The translations under genes and the position numbers were made by a program. Of a stretch of DNA of 22,612 nt, positions 21,001-22,612 are shown in pieces. The notes under the pieces were generated by a model that was not told where the DNA came from, searched no databases, and saw only the letters and a list, made by a program, of their open reading frames with translations. The stretch lies in assembly GCA_001579985.1 (NCBI GenBank), contig LRSR01014057.1, positions 1 through 22,612 of the forward strand, written 5' to 3'. This DNA is from Hypsibius dujardini. Lineage: Eukaryota; Tardigrada; Eutardigrada; Parachela; Hypsibiidae. Position 1 is the stretch's first letter, and every line of letters begins with the position of its first letter.

Positions 21001-22612
21001 CGGGTGCATGCAAGATATATTTGAGTCGACGTACCATAAAACGACAATTTCGAGAAGGTCTTCGCGTTTGATGGCGCTGCTTCGGAGGGTCAGGGCAAAA
21101 CATGTGAGATCCAATACGGGCGAGTCCTTATGAGCCAGCATACACACGATGACGTGGCAACGGAAGTTCCGTTTGGTGGCATCTTGTCGGCTCTGAAAAA
21201 TGAATTACCCGAAAGATGATTCACGTGACATTCCGGGAAACTGAAGACGGAATACGCCAAATTTTCCATTTAAGAAAATGCTGGAATTTCGCGTGACGTT
21301 TTTATCTTGCAGGAGAAAACGCGAAATTTTATAGTTTTAACATAAAAAATTTCTGATTTCAATAAAAGTTTTCAAGGTGCAAAAGTTCATTACCAAAAGA
21401 ACGCTGTTCATTGTCCGACTGCGACACCAATGGAACCGGCCAGTGGAATCCAGCAACGTTTCAGTTTCGTCAGTTTCGTCCTCACTAACGATCTCATCCT
21501 CGGATACTGAGTCTCCACTTTCCGATGATGCCGGGCTATGGAAAACGAAGCTTTAAATATATCGCAAGTGTTAGTTTGTTCCGCTTACGTAGCCGGGTTC
21601 TCCGAGATAAAGTTCCACACATTCCGCTCCATAGTCTTTTCCACTCGTTTACGTTGCTGCCTACCCTCTTCACTCTGACGTTGCGCTGTGTGCTTGTCCA
21701 AATCCTCAAGGTCCACATCCTCTTTATTCCATTCTAGGCAAAGGCATTAAGAGCCGATGAACGCCTCCTTTTTTCAACCATTCATATCTTATCCTTGCAT
21801 ACTTTTCTGTTTAATTTTAATTTAATTTAATTTAGTTTAAGTTAGTTTAATTTAATTCAATTTAATTTAATTTAATATAATTTAATTTAATTTTCAATGT
21901 ACGCTGTAATTTTTTGCAGTGTCTTTATTTCTTTTCTACAAAGTGAATCTTGCGATAGATTTATTTCCTTTGCCATTTAATGAGGGGGCGGGGGAAGGGA
22001 AACACACGAACCACAAGCACATCGCTTGATCGTCCGGAAGTCGCGCGTATCCTTGTGGCATCGGTCACACTATAACGTAATGGCCGCTAATTCAGTCACG
22101 TCCCGGGCGATAAAGTATCCCAAGGTGTTCTTCTCGATCAGACAGGACGCTCCTGGATTGACCAGCGGCATTGTGTTCAACTCGAATGGGTTCGTTTTCA
22201 CGGCCACCAGGATCGCGTCCAGCTTTTCATACGTAAATCTAGTTCGACAGAAAGCAGACCTTAAATCAACGTCATTTATCTGGACCTTATTTGTCACGAC
22301 TGTCAGAAATTTTTTTTATTTATTTCCAGAAATCATATTTAGTGTTCAAAAATGTAATTTTTTACAATTTCGCTCACGTGCTTATTTAGTAAAATGCGCA
22401 TGTAAACATCTAGAAAAATTTAGAAAAATTAACACGAATTATTCGGCGCACTTTCATTTATTTTCAAAATTTGTATGTAATATTAATAAATTAATATTAT
22501 GATTATGCGCCATCTGGTCACCTGCAGAGGTCTCGGAACGACCAACCGACGAAGCTGTCGCTCAGCCTTTTGGCGTACATTTCCGCAGCGGACCCGCGTA
22601 GGTAATCTTCCA
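18015..22612 (-). CDS. BK (Slo1) calcium-activated potassium channel, C-terminal gating-ring half; 5' part beyond the window; contains an in-frame TAG
   Basis: Twelve minus-strand exons, 5' to 3': 22612-22522, 22238-22012, 21733-21589, 21535-21394, 21192-21035, 20970-20904, 20631-20497, 20144-20058, 19962-19848, 19610-19386, 18874-18771, 18446-18015. All GT-AG phases agree and give 642 codons. Matches to animal Slo1 run in order: EMYAKRLSDSFVGWSF, LVNPGASCLIEKNTLGYFIA, CDRCH (the CXXCH heme motif of the RCK1-RCK2 linker), LLDSTGRFHWC, HVIVCML, KEWEFFMNLPALSIVKG, DPLNRADLRAINL, the calcium bowl VRYLDLDDDDTAQVDL, and KRVVITKPPPDFMLHPSDLVFCL. The last exon adds a charged cytoplasmic tail ending FNLNEKN. 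BK opens on voltage and Ca2+. A TAG at 22070-22072 sits where relatives have Tyr, one codon before CDRCH. The acceptor of the exon at 19962 is an unusual AAAAG; a CAG lies 5 bp earlier. Introns of only 53 and 64 bp occur. Confidence 0.9.
18542..18765. mobile_element. Imperfect fold-back repeat in the last BK intron
   Basis: The left arm (GTATACAGAAGCTTGAGCC, then AGCCAAGTTGGGACAATTCGGT trimmed to about 18582) pairs with the right arm (ACCGAAGTGTCCCAATTTG, ACTGACTTATGCTTCTGTAT, to 18765) with several mismatches. Between them an 18-bp direct repeat, GTTTTCGCCCACCAAAAG / GTTTTCGCCCACCATACG, occurs near 18650-18685. The right arm ends five bases outside the exon that stops at 18771. This is probably an old MITE. 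Confidence 0.55.
19049..19226. repeat. Diverged inverted repeat in a BK intron
   Basis: CCTCATTTCGAATTCAATTT and GGTATTAATCGAA (left, about 19049-19090) are mirrored by TTGATTAATCG and GAATTGAATTTCGGATGAG (right, about 19186-19226) with an indel. It could form a hairpin or be a degraded fold-back element. Confidence 0.4.
19709..19847 (-). repeat. 19-bp minisatellite made of repeated splice donors in a BK intron
   Basis: On the minus strand the unit is GTAAGTGCCACAGACATTA. The first GTAAGT (19847-19842) is the donor of the exon ending at 19848. The donor hexamer recurs at 19-bp steps at 19823, 19804, 19785, 19766, 19747, 19728 and 19709 (+ strand start of ACTTAC), eight in all. Using the first donor keeps the BK frame; later donors add 19n bases and shift frame or bring in a TAG. 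Confidence 0.9.
20400..20457. repeat. (TTTTAG)n-like repeat in a BK intron
   Basis: Imperfect T-rich array of TTTTAG/TTTTATTTTAG units. On the minus strand it reads as A-rich CTAAAA, so it does not form a polypyrimidine tract for the gene. Confidence 0.7.
20650..20895. repeat. TATATTTA-type low-complexity tract in a BK intron
   Basis: About 245 bp of almost pure A/T with TATATATTTATTATAT-like words. It fills most of the intron between the exons ending at 20904 and beginning at 20631. Open frames across it (Ile/Tyr-rich) are artefacts. Confidence 0.85.
21811..21895. repeat. (TTTAA)n pentanucleotide microsatellite in a BK intron
   Basis: About sixteen imperfect copies of TTTAA with single-base variants (TTTAG, TTCAA, TATAA), between the exons at 22012 and 21733. 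Confidence 0.9.

Noticed and set aside
22026-22502. 158-residue + frame over BK exon and intron
   Set aside because: It is antisense to the BK exon 22238-22012, which has clear homology and matching splice phases on the minus strand.

Overview
This is a window of invertebrate animal nuclear DNA. Short and medium introns with GT-AG borders interrupt every convincing gene, AATAAA-type poly(A) signals follow several of them, and the window is rich in microsatellites, minisatellites and fold-back (MITE-like) elements. A chitin-binding peritrophin-A protein and a slowpoke-type BK potassium channel fit an ecdysozoan, probably an arthropod or relative. The sequence alone does not settle the lineage.

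Layout. Bases 1-5464 hold no gene I can support; they are a string of TCTG/GACA-type simple repeats and GC- or AT-biased unique DNA. From 5465 the window is gene-bearing. (1) A small secreted peritrophin (three exons, 5465-6396, +) runs into a 68-bp tandem repeat, most copies of which carry a poly(A) signal. (2) An array of nine 23-bp units, eight with the E-box CACGTG, lies just upstream of a three-exon membrane-anchored protein (8163-9803, +). That protein is the catalytic SGNH domain of CASD1 (sialic acid 9-O-acetyltransferase) without the multipass acyltransferase part. (3) A signal peptide joined to a fragment of a papain-family domain that lacks the catalytic cysteine (10338-10762, +). 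(4) A frameshifted relic of a probable transposase-derived gene (11543-12158, +). (5) A four-exon secreted protein of 347 residues that I do not recognise (12874-14648, +). (6) A gene-poor stretch with a possible decayed coding segment, a 22-bp minisatellite and a 431-bp element with terminal inverted repeats. (7) On the minus strand, from the right edge down to 18015, twelve exons encode the C-terminal gating-ring half of a Slo1/BK channel; its 5' part lies outside the window.

The neighbours do not look like one pathway. Three of the + strand genes are secreted or membrane-anchored proteins with an N-terminal hydrophobic segment, but there is no operon logic.

The most notable points are: an in-frame TAG in the BK gene immediately before its CXXCH motif, in an otherwise intact set of exons with consistent splice phases; a minisatellite that has copied the splice donor of one BK intron eight times; the CASD1 catalytic domain standing alone; the inactive papain fragment; and the tandem poly(A)-signal and E-box arrays beside the peritrophin and CASD1-like genes.
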